A DNA stretch of 64,000 bases. Origin: Parazoarcus communis SWub3 = DSM 12120 (GTDB lineage Bacteria; Pseudomonadota; Gammaproteobacteria; Burkholderiales; Rhodocyclaceae). The stretch's first letter is position 1. Each line of letters opens with the position of its first letter. Below, in pieces: positions 47,760-56,584 of this stretch. The DNA lies in the NCBI RefSeq assembly GCF_003226565.1, contig NZ_QKOE01000002.1:62001-126000 (forward strand), read 5' to 3'. Position numbers and translations under genes: made by a program. The notes beneath the pieces were generated by a model, which saw nothing but the letters and a program-made list of their open reading frames with translations, did not search any database and was not told the origin of the DNA.

Positions 47760-49050
47760 TCTGGTTGCCCTTTGCGGCTTCGTACTGATGTTCGTGCTGA
47801 TGGTGCTGCGGGTGCCGGTTGGCGTCGCGATGGGGGTGGTCGGTGTGCTGGGCTTCGGCATGCTGGCCGGCACCACGCCGGCGCTGAACCTCCTGGCCAA
47901 TGTCCCCTTGTCGGTGCTCACCGATTACAACCTGGCGGTGATCCCGATGTTCATCCTGATGGGCGCGTTTGCCGCCAATTCGGGCATGAGCCGGGAATTG
48001 TTCGAGTCCGGGCGGATGTGGTTCGGCCATCGTCGCGGAGGCCTGGCCTATGCGTCGATTGCGGCCTGTGGCGGCTTTGCCGCGATCAACGGGTCGTCGG
48101 TGGCCACCGCGGCGACGATGACCCAGGTGGCGTTGCCGGAAATGCGCAAGGCCGGCTACGCCCCCTGCTTTTCCGCTGGCCTCATTGCCGCAGGCGGCAC
48201 GTTGGGCATCATGATTCCGCCCTCGGTCATCTTCGTGCTCTACGGCATCATGACCGACACCGACATCACCCAGCTGTTCGCTGCCGGGGTGGTGCCGGGT
48301 CTGCTCGGTGTCGCCTTCTACTTTGCGCTGGTGCAGTTCATCGCCTGGCGCAAGCCGGCCAGCGTGCCGGTGGGCGCACGTCATGGCTGGGGTGAGCGCA
48401 TCCGCAGTTCGATTGGCCTGTGGCCGGTGATTCTGCTGTTCCTGATGGTACTCGGCGGTATCTATGCCGGCCTGTTTACTGTGCAGGAAGGTGCAGGGGT
48501 CGGCGCCATCGGCACGCTGGCAATCGGGGTGGTCCGGCGCAAGCTTGGCATTGTGGCGATCCGCGCGGCATTGATCGATGCCCTGCGCATCTCGTCATCG
48601 ATCATGACCATCGTTGTCGGTGCCTATCTGTTTGGCTACTTCCTGACCATCACCCAGTTCACCCAGCAGGCGGTCGACTTCCTGGTGCATCTGCCCATCG
48701 GCGCCTACGGTGTGCTGGCACTGGTACTGGTCGGCTACTTCGTGCTCGGTGCGGTGATGGACGAGCTGGCCATGATCCTGCTGACTGTGCCCATCGTGTT
48801 TCCGGCGATGATGGAGCTGGGCTTCGATCCGGTGTGGTTTGGCGTCATCACGGTAATGGCGGTGACTTTCGGCATGATCACGCCGCCAGTGGGCATCAAT
48901 GTGTTCGTCATCAACTCGATTGCACGTGATATTCCACTGGGCACGATCTACCGTGGCATCGCCCCCTTCGTGGCAGTCGACATCGTCCGACTCGTCGTAT
49001 TGTGCGTCTTTCCGGCGCTGTCGCTGTGGCTGCCGGCCATGCTGACCTGA
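47749..49050 (+). CDS. dctM: TRAP transporter large permease subunit (DctM)
   Basis: A 433-residue membrane protein with about 12 hydrophobic segments, matching the DctM/ion transporter family (VIPMFILMGAFAANSGMSREL, GSSVATAATMTQVALPEMRKAGY, MITPPVGINVFVINSIARD). It forms the transport channel with DctQ and receives substrate from DctP. Start at the ATG at 47749, overlapping dctQ. Confidence 0.95.
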   Translation: MDRDLVALCGFVLMFVLMVLRVPVGVAMGVVGVLGFGMLAGTTPALNLLANVPLSVLTDYNLAVIPMFILMGAFAANSGMSRELFESGRMWFGHRRGGLAYASIAACGGFAAINGSSVATAATMTQVALPEMRKAGYAPCFSAGLIAAGGTLGIMIPPSVIFVLYGIMTDTDITQLFAAGVVPGLLGVAFYFALVQFIAWRKPASVPVGARHGWGERIRSSIGLWPVILLFLMVLGGIYAGLFTVQEGAGVGAIGTLAIGVVRRKLGIVAIRAALIDALRISSSIMTIVVGAYLFGYFLTITQFTQQAVDFLVHLPIGAYGVLALVLVGYFVLGAVMDELAMILLTVPIVFPAMMELGFDPVWFGVITVMAVTFGMITPPVGINVFVINSIARDIPLGTIYRGIAPFVAVDIVRLVVLCVFPALSLWLPAMLT

Positions 49051-49059
49051 CCGATTGCG

Positions 49060-50205
49060 ATGATGATGAAGCTCAATACCGAAGACCACCGGCGTGCTGC
49101 CCGCCGCCACCTACCCCGTTTCGTGTTCGAATTTCTCGACGGCGGCGCCGAGCGTCAATGCTGTCTGGCGCGTAATCGGGGTGACCTCGACCGGGTGCTG
49201 TTGAATCCCCGTGTTTTGCGTGACAGCACCGTGCTCGACACCCGCATCGAGGTGTTCGGCGAAACCTGGCGGCGTCCCTTCGGCATCGCGCCGATGGGAT
49301 TCACCGGCCTGACCCGTCCGGGGGGCGACGTCATGCTGGCGCGTGCGGCGGCCGCAGCCGGTGTGCCCTTCGTATTGTCGACCGCATCGAACAGCCGCAT
49401 CGAGGCCGTGGCCCAACCCGGCTCGGCGCTTGGCTGGTTCCAGCTTTATGTCATGCGCGATCGTGCCATTGCCGGGCAGATGATCCGGCGCGCGCGTGCC
49501 GCCGGTTTCAAGGCACTGGTACTGACCGTTGATGTACCGGTCAGTGGATACCGCGAGCGTGATGTCCGTAATGGCTTCCGGCTGCCATTCCGGCCGCCGC
49601 TGGCCACGCTTGCCGATATCGCGCTGCATCCGCGCTGGTTGCTGCGTTTTCTTGGCAGTGGCATGCCGGCTTTCGTCAACCTTGCGGAGACCGAAGGAAC
49701 TGACACCCTGGCGCTGCAGGCTGCGTTGCTCAGTCGTGACATGGACCGCAGCCTGGACTGGGATGGCCTGGCCTGGTTGCGCCGCGAATGGGACGGTCCG
49801 CTGGTGCTGAAGGGTGTGCTGCACCCTGACGATGCGCGTGAGGCCTGCCGGCGTGGCGTGGACGGGGTGATCGTGTCCAACCACGGCGGTCGCCAGCTCG
49901 ATGCCGCACCATCGTCCATTGATGCCCTGCGCAGGGTGCTCGATGCGATTGAGGATCGCATTCCGGTGTTTGTTGACAGCGGGTTTCGCAGTGGTCTCGA
50001 TGTCGCCCGCGCACTGGCCCTCGGCGCGCGTGCGGTCTTCCTTGGCCGGCCCTTGTTATACGGCCTGGCTCATGGTGGCGAGGCGGGTGCGGCAGCGGTG
50101 CTCGATCAGTTCGGCAGCGAACTCGAACGCACGATGACATTGACTGGTGCCCCCACGGTGGCGGCTCTCGACCGTAACCTGCTCGCTTCCGGAGATCCCT
50201 TATGA
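49060..50205 (+). CDS. mdlB: (S)-mandelate dehydrogenase (FMN-dependent)
   Basis: This 381-residue FMN enzyme of the alpha-hydroxy acid oxidase family probably oxidises (S)-mandelate to phenylglyoxylate. It has WFQLYV, LTVDVPVSGYRERD, the catalytic His/Arg motif SNHGGRQLD, and the FMN-phosphate motif DSGFRSG. The segment HPRWLLRFLGSG after residue 180 aligns with the membrane-binding loop of Pseudomonas putida MdlB, so it may be membrane-associated. The best match from memory is MdlB rather than lactate dehydrogenase. Three consecutive ATGs open the frame (49060-49068). It starts nine bases after dctM and overlaps the racemase start by four bases. Confidence 0.88.
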   Translation: MMMKLNTEDHRRAARRHLPRFVFEFLDGGAERQCCLARNRGDLDRVLLNPRVLRDSTVLDTRIEVFGETWRRPFGIAPMGFTGLTRPGGDVMLARAAAAAGVPFVLSTASNSRIEAVAQPGSALGWFQLYVMRDRAIAGQMIRRARAAGFKALVLTVDVPVSGYRERDVRNGFRLPFRPPLATLADIALHPRWLLRFLGSGMPAFVNLAETEGTDTLALQAALLSRDMDRSLDWDGLAWLRREWDGPLVLKGVLHPDDAREACRRGVDGVIVSNHGGRQLDAAPSSIDALRRVLDAIEDRIPVFVDSGFRSGLDVARALALGARAVFLGRPLLYGLAHGGEAGAAAVLDQFGSELERTMTLTGAPTVAALDRNLLASGDPL

Positions 50206-51296
50206 ACCCTCCTGCCACCATGCGCCGTATTGCGCGCATCTGTGCCCGTGCGGTCAATGCACCGCTCGAGTATCCGGTCCACACCAGTGTCGGCTCGGTT
50301 GACGCCTCGCCACTGGTGCTGATCGATCTTCATCTCGACGATGGCACGGTGGGTCACGCCTATGTGTTTACCTATACCCCGTTGGCATTGGCAAGCGTAC
50401 GGAAAATGGTTGAGAGTTTGGGCCAACTGCTGATTGGTGAGGCGCTGGCACCCTTCGAGCTCGACCGTCTGCTGGCTGGCCGACTGCGTCTCATTGGACG
50501 CCAGGGTGTGGCGATGATGGCCAGCGCCGGGCTCGATATGTCGGCCTGGGATGCGCTGGCCAAGGTGCGGGGGGTGCCATTGGCTGAACTGCTTGGAGGA
50601 CGGGTGCGGGCGTTGCCCGCCTATGACAGTCACAGCATGGACGGGATGGAAATTGGTATTCTGCGCGCGCGCCGCGCGGTGGAAGCCGGTTTTGGTGCGA
50701 TCAAGGTCAAGATCGGTTACCGCGAGCTGTCCGAGGACTGTCGTATCGTCGAGGCCATCCGCAATTGCATTGGTGATCAGGTGCAGTTGATGGTCGACTA
50801 CAACCAGTCGTTGTCCGTACCCGAGGCTGCCCGCCGCATGCAGGCACTGGCGGCGTATGCGCCGGCCTGGGTCGAGGAGCCGACGGTACAGGAAGACTAC
50901 GCCGGCCATGCACGTCTGCGTGGCACTGCGGGTCTGGCGATACAGATGGGCGAGAACTGGTGTGGCCCCGAGGAGATGCAGCGGGCACTGGATGTGGGCG
51001 CCTGCGACTTTGCCATGCCTGATGTGATGAAGATTGGCGGCGTCACTGGCTGGTTGAAGGCCGCCACGCTTGCCCAGGTTCGTGGCGTTCCGATGTCCAG
51101 CCATATCTTTCAGGAAATCAGTGCCCATCTGCTGGCGGTAACGCCCACTGCGCACTGGCTAGAGCGCATGGATCTGGCTGCCCCCATCCTTGCACGTCCG
51201 CTCGTCTTTCGTGACGGGATGGCCTGCCCCAGTGACGAACCAGGAACCGGGGTTGCCTGGAATGAGGATGCGGTGAGCCGTCATGCCGTGACCTGA
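50202..51296 (+). CDS. mdlA: Mandelate racemase
   Basis: This 364-residue enolase-superfamily enzyme interconverts (R)- and (S)-mandelate. With a four-residue offset, every active-site residue of P. putida mandelate racemase is present: K168 and K170 (KVK; base K170), metal ligands D199, E225 and E251, D274 and H301 of the His-Asp dyad, and E321. The flanking segments also match closely: FTYTPLAL, YDSHSMDG, MVDYNQSLSVPEAA, QMGENWCGPEEM, SSHIFQEISAHLLAVTPTAH. This supports mandelate as substrate more strongly than family membership alone. It overlaps mdlB by four bases (ATGA). Confidence 0.93.
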   Translation: MNPPATMRRIARICARAVNAPLEYPVHTSVGSVDASPLVLIDLHLDDGTVGHAYVFTYTPLALASVRKMVESLGQLLIGEALAPFELDRLLAGRLRLIGRQGVAMMASAGLDMSAWDALAKVRGVPLAELLGGRVRALPAYDSHSMDGMEIGILRARRAVEAGFGAIKVKIGYRELSEDCRIVEAIRNCIGDQVQLMVDYNQSLSVPEAARRMQALAAYAPAWVEEPTVQEDYAGHARLRGTAGLAIQMGENWCGPEEMQRALDVGACDFAMPDVMKIGGVTGWLKAATLAQVRGVPMSSHIFQEISAHLLAVTPTAHWLERMDLAAPILARPLVFRDGMACPSDEPGTGVAWNEDAVSRHAVT

Positions 51297-51304
51297 CTTT
51301 TTCG

Positions 51305-51343
51305 GGCCGGTGCGCCCTGCATTCCCTCCTCCCCGCACCGGCC
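51305..51343 (+). terminator. Intercistronic hairpin
   Basis: A 10-bp perfect stem (GGCCGGTGCG at 51305-51314 with CGCACCGGCC at 51334-51343) lies eight bases after the racemase stop. It has no T-run after it, so it may tune expression between the racemase and the downstream oxidoreductase genes (for example as an RNA-stability or processing element) rather than end transcription. Confidence 0.45.
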
Positions 51344-51527
51344 TCTTGGTGCCCGCATGGACGGGCATCTTTTTTCCGACCCAAGTGGCCGGAGGGGGCG
51401 CATGCGCCCACCCTCCGCTGACCCCTCGCGTCTGGCGTCAATTCGCTGGTCATGAAGGTGATCGTCGCCACCGTGATGTTTGCACTGGCCATGGCCGGGG
51501 CACAAAGACCAGAAAGGAGACCACAGC

Positions 51528-53681
51528 ATGGAAGTATCGTTCAGCAAGGAGGTCAGCCAGCTGCGCCAGGGCGCGGGCACTACTTTCCATGGCGAGGGCA
51601 TTCTAGCCATCACCAAGGCCCTGTTGCAGTCGGGGGTGTCCTATGTCGGCGGCTATCAGGGGGCACCGGTATCGCATCTGCTGGACGTCATGGTGCAGGC
51701 CGAGGACTACCTGGCCGAACTGGGCGTGCATGTCGAAGCCTGCTCCAACGAAGCGTCGGCTGCGGCCATGCTCGGTGCGTCGATCCACTACCCCCTGCGC
51801 GGTGCAGTAACCTGGAAATCGGTAGTGGGAACCAATGTGGCGGCCGATGCGCTGTCCAACCTGTGCTCGCCCGGGGTGACCGGAGGCGCGTTGATCGTGG
51901 TGGGCGAAGACTATGGCGAGGGCGCCAGTGTGATTCAGGAGCGCACCTACGCCTTTGCGCTGAAGTCGTCGATGATCCTGATTGATCCGCGACCTGATCT
52001 CGAAGTCATGGTGCGCATGGTGGAGGAGGGCTTCGCGCTCTCCGAAGCAGCCAACACGCCCGCCTTTCTGCAACTGCGCATCCGTGCCTGCCACCTGCGT
52101 GGCCGTTTCGAGTGCAAGGACAATATCGCCCCTGCAGTCTCGCGCCGCCACCTGATGGCAGACCCCGCAGCCTTCGACTATGGGCGGCTGGCCCATCCGC
52201 CTGCCACTTTCCGCCACGAAAAGCTCAAGAGCGAGGCGCGCCTGCCGGCGGCGCGACGCTACATCGTCGAGCAGGGTCTGAACGAGCTGTTCGACGGCCG
52301 CCGCGACGACCTTGGCATCATCGTTCAGGGTGGCGTGTACAACGCGCTGATCCGCGCCTTGCAGCAGTTTGGCCTGGCCGACGCGTTTGGGGCCGGCGAG
52401 CTGCCCATCCTCAACCTTAATGTGGCTTATCCGCTGGCACCGCAGCAGATCGAAGATTTCTGCCGCAGCAAGCGCGCGGTGCTGGTGGTCGAGGAGGGGC
52501 AGCCCGAGTTCATCGAGCAGGAGATTGCGTTGATCCTGCACCGCGCCGGCATCGCGACCCGCCTGCATGGCAAGGATGTGCTGCCGATGGCAGGCGAATA
52601 CAGTGTCGAGGCCATCGCTGGTGGTCTTGCCACCTTTATCGGCGAGCATGCGCCCGAGCTGCCGCTGGCGGGCGGGCGCGACTGGCTGGCAGCGATTGCC
52701 GCGCGGCGCGAAATGGTCTCTGCCGCGCTGGGTGCTCCTCTGCCGGCACGCCCGCCGGGCTTCTGCGTGGGGTGTCCCGAGCGCCCGGTCTTCTCTGCGA
52801 TCAAGCTTGCCCAGCAGACGGTTGGCAAGGTGCACTACGCCGCGGACATCGGCTGCCATTCCTTCGCCACCTTCGAGCCCTTCTCCTTTGGCCACACCAT
52901 TCTCGGCTATGGCATGAGTCTGGCCAGCCGGGCCGGGGTCTCGCCCATGATGCAGCGACGCACGCTGGCGGTGATGGGCGACGGTGGTTTCTGGCACAAC
53001 GGCCTGCTCACCGGGGTGGAATCCGCGCTGTTCAACTGTGACGATGCAGTGTTGCTGATCATGAAGAACGGCTACACCTCGGCCACCGGTACGCAGGAGA
53101 TCATTTCCACCCCCGACGACGAAATCAAGGCGCAGACCGCCGACAAGCACCAGAGCCTGGTGGACCGCAATGTCACCATCGAGCACACGCTGCGCGGCGT
53201 TGGCGTGAAATGGCTGCGGGTGGTGCCGAGCTACGAAGTGGCACGCATGAAGGCGACGCTGGAAGAAGCCTTCAGCACCGACTTTGACGGGCTCAAGGTC
53301 ATCGTTGCCGAGGGTGAGTGCCAGCTCGAACGCCAGCGCCGGGTCAAGCCCTGGGTGGCCGGACGGCTCAAGCGCGGCGAACGGGTGCAGCGGGTCAAGT
53401 ACGGGGTGGACGAGGATGTCTGTTCCGGCGATCACGCCTGCATCCGCCTGTCGGGCTGCCCGACGCTGACCCTCAAGGACAGCAGCGATCCGCTGCGGGT
53501 CGATCCTGTGGCCACCGTCATCGACGGCTGCGTGGGCTGTGGCCTGTGTGGCGAGAATGCGCATGCGGCCACCCTGTGCCCCTCTTTTTACCGTGCCGAG
53601 GTGGTGAGCAACCCAGGGGTATTCGAGCGTCTGCTTGCCCGTCTGCGCCAAGGCGTCATCGGCCTGCTGCAACCCGCCTGA
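51528..53681 (+). CDS. IorA-type 2-oxoacid:ferredoxin oxidoreductase alpha subunit
   Basis: This 717-residue protein matches the indolepyruvate:ferredoxin oxidoreductase alpha subunit. The N-terminal half is the pyruvate:ferredoxin oxidoreductase-like domain; the thiamine diphosphate site is GDG at 484-486 with the NGY motif downstream. The C-terminus carries a 4Fe-4S motif C668-x2-C671-x2-C674 with C684-P, and an altered cysteine set C632-x5-C638-x5-C644. Such enzymes oxidatively decarboxylate aryl 2-oxoacids to acyl-CoA. Located after mandelate dehydrogenase, its likely substrate is phenylglyoxylate (inference). Start at the ATG at 51528 after AAAGGAGA. Confidence 0.88.
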   Translation: MEVSFSKEVSQLRQGAGTTFHGEGILAITKALLQSGVSYVGGYQGAPVSHLLDVMVQAEDYLAELGVHVEACSNEASAAAMLGASIHYPLRGAVTWKSVVGTNVAADALSNLCSPGVTGGALIVVGEDYGEGASVIQERTYAFALKSSMILIDPRPDLEVMVRMVEEGFALSEAANTPAFLQLRIRACHLRGRFECKDNIAPAVSRRHLMADPAAFDYGRLAHPPATFRHEKLKSEARLPAARRYIVEQGLNELFDGRRDDLGIIVQGGVYNALIRALQQFGLADAFGAGELPILNLNVAYPLAPQQIEDFCRSKRAVLVVEEGQPEFIEQEIALILHRAGIATRLHGKDVLPMAGEYSVEAIAGGLATFIGEHAPELPLAGGRDWLAAIAARREMVSAALGAPLPARPPGFCVGCPERPVFSAIKLAQQTVGKVHYAADIGCHSFATFEPFSFGHTILGYGMSLASRAGVSPMMQRRTLAVMGDGGFWHNGLLTGVESALFNCDDAVLLIMKNGYTSATGTQEIISTPDDEIKAQTADKHQSLVDRNVTIEHTLRGVGVKWLRVVPSYEVARMKATLEEAFSTDFDGLKVIVAEGECQLERQRRVKPWVAGRLKRGERVQRVKYGVDEDVCSGDHACIRLSGCPTLTLKDSSDPLRVDPVATVIDGCVGCGLCGENAHAATLCPSFYRAEVVSNPGVFERLLARLRQGVIGLLQPA

Positions 53682-53703
53682 ACCTGTTTCGGAGACTCCC
53701 GCC

Positions 53704-55320
53704 ATGACTGCCGTGCCCGCGTTCGCTTCCGTCCCTGCTTTTGATTCCCTCCACGCTGCCGCCGACCCCCAGGCCGGCACCCGGCCGCTGACAATTCTCA
53801 TTGCCGCACTGGGCGGTGAGGGCGGTGGCGTGCTCGCCGAGTGGCTGGTCGAACTGGCCACCCGATGTGGCTATGTTGCCCAGAGCACGTCGATTCCCGG
53901 TGTGGCCCAGCGTACCGGCGCCACCACCTATTACGTGGAGATCCATCCCCAGCCAATCAGCGAACTGGCGGGGCGCCGGCCGGTGCTGGGGCTGGCTGCG
54001 GTTCCGGGGGCGGTGGATGTCTTCATTGCCTCCGAGTTGCTCGAGGCGGCGCGCCATGCCGGCAATGGCATGCTCGATCCGGCGCGGACCCTGGTCATCG
54101 CCTCCACCTCGCGCAGCCTCACTACTGCCGAACGCATGCAGATGGGCGATGGCCGCAGCGATGGTGAGCACCTGCTGCGCACGGTGCGTGAGCACAGTCT
54201 GGCCTGTGTGGCCTTCGACATCGCCGGTACTGCGCGTGCCTGCGCAACGGTGCCCAGCGCGGTCATGTTTGGTGCCCTGGCCGCCAGTGGTCGCCTGCCT
54301 TTTCCGCGCGAAGCCTGGGAAGCGGTGATCCGTGCCTCCGGCCGTGGCGTCGAGGCCAGTCTGCGCGGCTTCGATCGCGCCTGGCAAAACGTGGGTGGCG
54401 CATTTGCCCCGGCGGCCGGGTTCGTGCAGCCGCCGCAGTCCTTGCCCGCCAACGCAGCCGCCGGGTTTCCTGCCGAGGTTGCCGACATCGTGAATTTGGG
54501 TCTGGCACGTGTCCGTGACTATCAGGATGCCGCATATGGCGAGCGTTACCTGGCGCGTGTCCGTGCCGTGCTGGCCTGCGAGCGCCGTCTCGATCCCGAG
54601 GTGGCCCAGGGTTACGCCCTGACGCGGGAAACGGCACGTTTTCTCGCATTGTGGATGGCGTTCGATGACATCGTCCGGGTCGCACGCCTCAAGTGCAGCG
54701 CTACCCGCTTTGCCCGCGTGCGTCGCGAGGCCGGTGCGGGCGACGATGATTTGCTGCGCATCGTCGATCACTTCAAGCCGGGCGTTCCCGAGCTTGCCGG
54801 TCTGTTGCCCGCCCGGCTCGAGGCGCCTTTGCTGCGTTGGGCGGCGCGGCGCCGTGCGAACGGCAAGGCACCGCTGGAGCTTGCCCTTCATCTCGATGTG
54901 ACCCGCATCCGTGGCTTCCTGGCCTTGCGTCTGGTTGGCGGTCTGCGCTGGTTGCGCCCGCATGGTATGCGGTTTGCCCGCGAGCAGGCGATGATCGAGC
55001 AGTGGCTGGCCTGCATCGTCGACACGGGCGACTGGGGGCTGGCCCACGAGTTGGCGCTGTGCGGCCGGCTCATCAAGGGCTATGGAGCGACCAATGATCG
55101 CGGCCGCGACAATCTGGCCCACATCCTGACCCACCTCGCGGTCGGCGCACAGCCGGCGGCCGTCCGCGCCGAGGCGGTACGCCGTGCCCGCGAGGCGGCC
55201 CTTGCCGACGAGGCCGGCACCACGTTTGACCAGGTGCTGCGCGAGCATGGCGCGCCATCGCGCCCGGTCAAGGCGCAGCCCATCAACTTTGTTCCACGTC
55301 GTGTGCAGGGGTCACGCTGA
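53704..55320 (+). CDS. IorB-type 2-oxoacid oxidoreductase beta subunit
   Basis: This 538-residue protein is the partner of the IorA-type subunit. The N-terminal 200 residues have the gamma/beta-domain motif ALGGEGGGVLAEWLVELA and the segment SIPGVAQRTGATTYYVEI seen in IorB. The remaining 330 residues are the helical extension of the long IorB form found in proteobacteria (DUF6537-like). The ATG at 53704 follows CGGAGA and lies 22 bases after the alpha gene, so the pair is cotranscribed. The substrate is not fixed by the sequence. Confidence 0.87.
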   Translation: MTAVPAFASVPAFDSLHAAADPQAGTRPLTILIAALGGEGGGVLAEWLVELATRCGYVAQSTSIPGVAQRTGATTYYVEIHPQPISELAGRRPVLGLAAVPGAVDVFIASELLEAARHAGNGMLDPARTLVIASTSRSLTTAERMQMGDGRSDGEHLLRTVREHSLACVAFDIAGTARACATVPSAVMFGALAASGRLPFPREAWEAVIRASGRGVEASLRGFDRAWQNVGGAFAPAAGFVQPPQSLPANAAAGFPAEVADIVNLGLARVRDYQDAAYGERYLARVRAVLACERRLDPEVAQGYALTRETARFLALWMAFDDIVRVARLKCSATRFARVRREAGAGDDDLLRIVDHFKPGVPELAGLLPARLEAPLLRWAARRRANGKAPLELALHLDVTRIRGFLALRLVGGLRWLRPHGMRFAREQAMIEQWLACIVDTGDWGLAHELALCGRLIKGYGATNDRGRDNLAHILTHLAVGAQPAAVRAEAVRRAREAALADEAGTTFDQVLREHGAPSRPVKAQPINFVPRRVQGSR

Positions 55321-55425
55321 TGCAGCGGATCACGACATCCCGCCGTGTCTTGCCGTATCGCGGTCTGGCAGCGGTGGCAGTCGTTGTCGTGTAGGCTGTT
55401 CGTTTGCCGACCGGAGTCGTCTGTC

Positions 55426-56310
55426 TTGCTGCCCACCCGCACCCTTGTCGCCCTCGTCCTGCTGACCTTGTTCTGGGGCGTCAACTGGCCGGTGATGAAG
55501 CTGTCGCTGGGCGAGATCACGCCGCTTTATTTCCGCGCCATCACCATTACCGGTGGCCTGCTGTTGCTGCTGGTGTGGTTTCCCTCGCGTGGCATCAGCC
55601 TGCGTGTGCCGCGCAGCCAGTGGGGGCGGGTGCTGGTGCTGGCCTTGCCCAATATCATCGGCTGGCATTGCTTTTCCATCTTTGGCCTGCAGGCACTGGC
55701 TTCCGGACGAGCGGCCATCCTGGGCTTCACCATGCCGATCTGGACGGTGTTGCTCGGCGTGCTGTTCTTCCGGGAGCGGATGAGTCCGCGCCTGTGGCTG
55801 GCAACCGCCTGCGCCGCCGGTGCGGTGTTGCTGCTGCTGTGGCATGAACTGGGCCAATTGTCAGGCAGTCCGGTCGGCATGGCCTGGATGCTGGCTGCCG
55901 CGGCATCGTGGGCGACCGGCACCTTGCTCCTGAAGCGCCTGGGGCCGGCGGTTTCCACCGAAGCACTGACCGTCGCCATGCTGGCCTGCGCCCTGCCCGC
56001 GTTGTGGACGCTGGCGGTGGTGATCGAGCCGGTTCCGTCCTTCGACTTCTCGCCACGCATGTGGCTCGCCCTGGTTTACGGTGTGGTCATTGCCTGTGCT
56101 GCGGCCCAGGTGCTGTGGTTCTCCATTGCCCGCAGCCTGCCACCGGTGGCCAGCGCGTTGTCGGTAATGATGATTCCGGTGATCGGCCTGCTGTCAGCCA
56201 TGCCGATCACCGGCGAGACACCGCACGTGCAGGACATGATGGCCGCCGCGCTGATCATGGTCGCGCTGTCGGCGGCGCTGTTGCCCAGACTGGAGAGGTC
56301 AGAGCTATAA
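55426..56310 (+). CDS. DMT-superfamily (EamA) transporter
   Basis: A 294-residue membrane protein with ten predicted helices in two EamA repeats (LFWGVNWPVMKLSLGEITP; SIFGLQALASGRAAILGFT; LPPVASALSVMMIPVIGLL). DMT transporters usually export metabolites. The start is a TTG at 55426 with CGGAG nine bases upstream; a GTG at 55345 is the alternative. It follows the IorB-type gene on the same strand after 105 bases and may be the last gene of the mandelate cluster. Confidence 0.87.
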   Translation: MLPTRTLVALVLLTLFWGVNWPVMKLSLGEITPLYFRAITITGGLLLLLVWFPSRGISLRVPRSQWGRVLVLALPNIIGWHCFSIFGLQALASGRAAILGFTMPIWTVLLGVLFFRERMSPRLWLATACAAGAVLLLLWHELGQLSGSPVGMAWMLAAAASWATGTLLLKRLGPAVSTEALTVAMLACALPALWTLAVVIEPVPSFDFSPRMWLALVYGVVIACAAAQVLWFSIARSLPPVASALSVMMIPVIGLLSAMPITGETPHVQDMMAAALIMVALSAALLPRLERSEL

Positions 56311-56584
56311 CTTTCGGCTGAAACTCAGTCAGGGTTCTTCGGGCTGCACGGGCTTTTGAAGCGAAGAAAAAACACAATGGAATTGCTTCTTATTGCCCGG
56401 ATCGTGCGTTATTGCGTCATTTCAGCCTTTTCAGGCGCATTTGTTACGATATGTTGGTGATAGCATGTGCATGCTTTCATTCGATAATCCTGATGTTCCC
56501 GGATTGCGTCGGGTCAGCCCCGGATGCATCTGCCGACTAGCCCGAAGGGCAGTGGGAACGATCATTTCGGAGTTGTGCCCGATT

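Noticed and set aside
51452-51985. Frame opening with a signal-peptide-like MKVIVATVMFALAMAG
   Set aside because: It runs almost entirely inside the IorA-type gene in another frame, has no ribosome binding site, and its later part is low-complexity.
51603-53861. Open frame of 752 codons on the minus strand
   Set aside because: Antisense to the IorA-type gene, whose cofactor motifs are clear; no recognisable domain in the antisense product.
53656-55248. Open frame of 530 codons on the minus strand
   Set aside because: Antisense to the IorB-type gene; no family resemblance.
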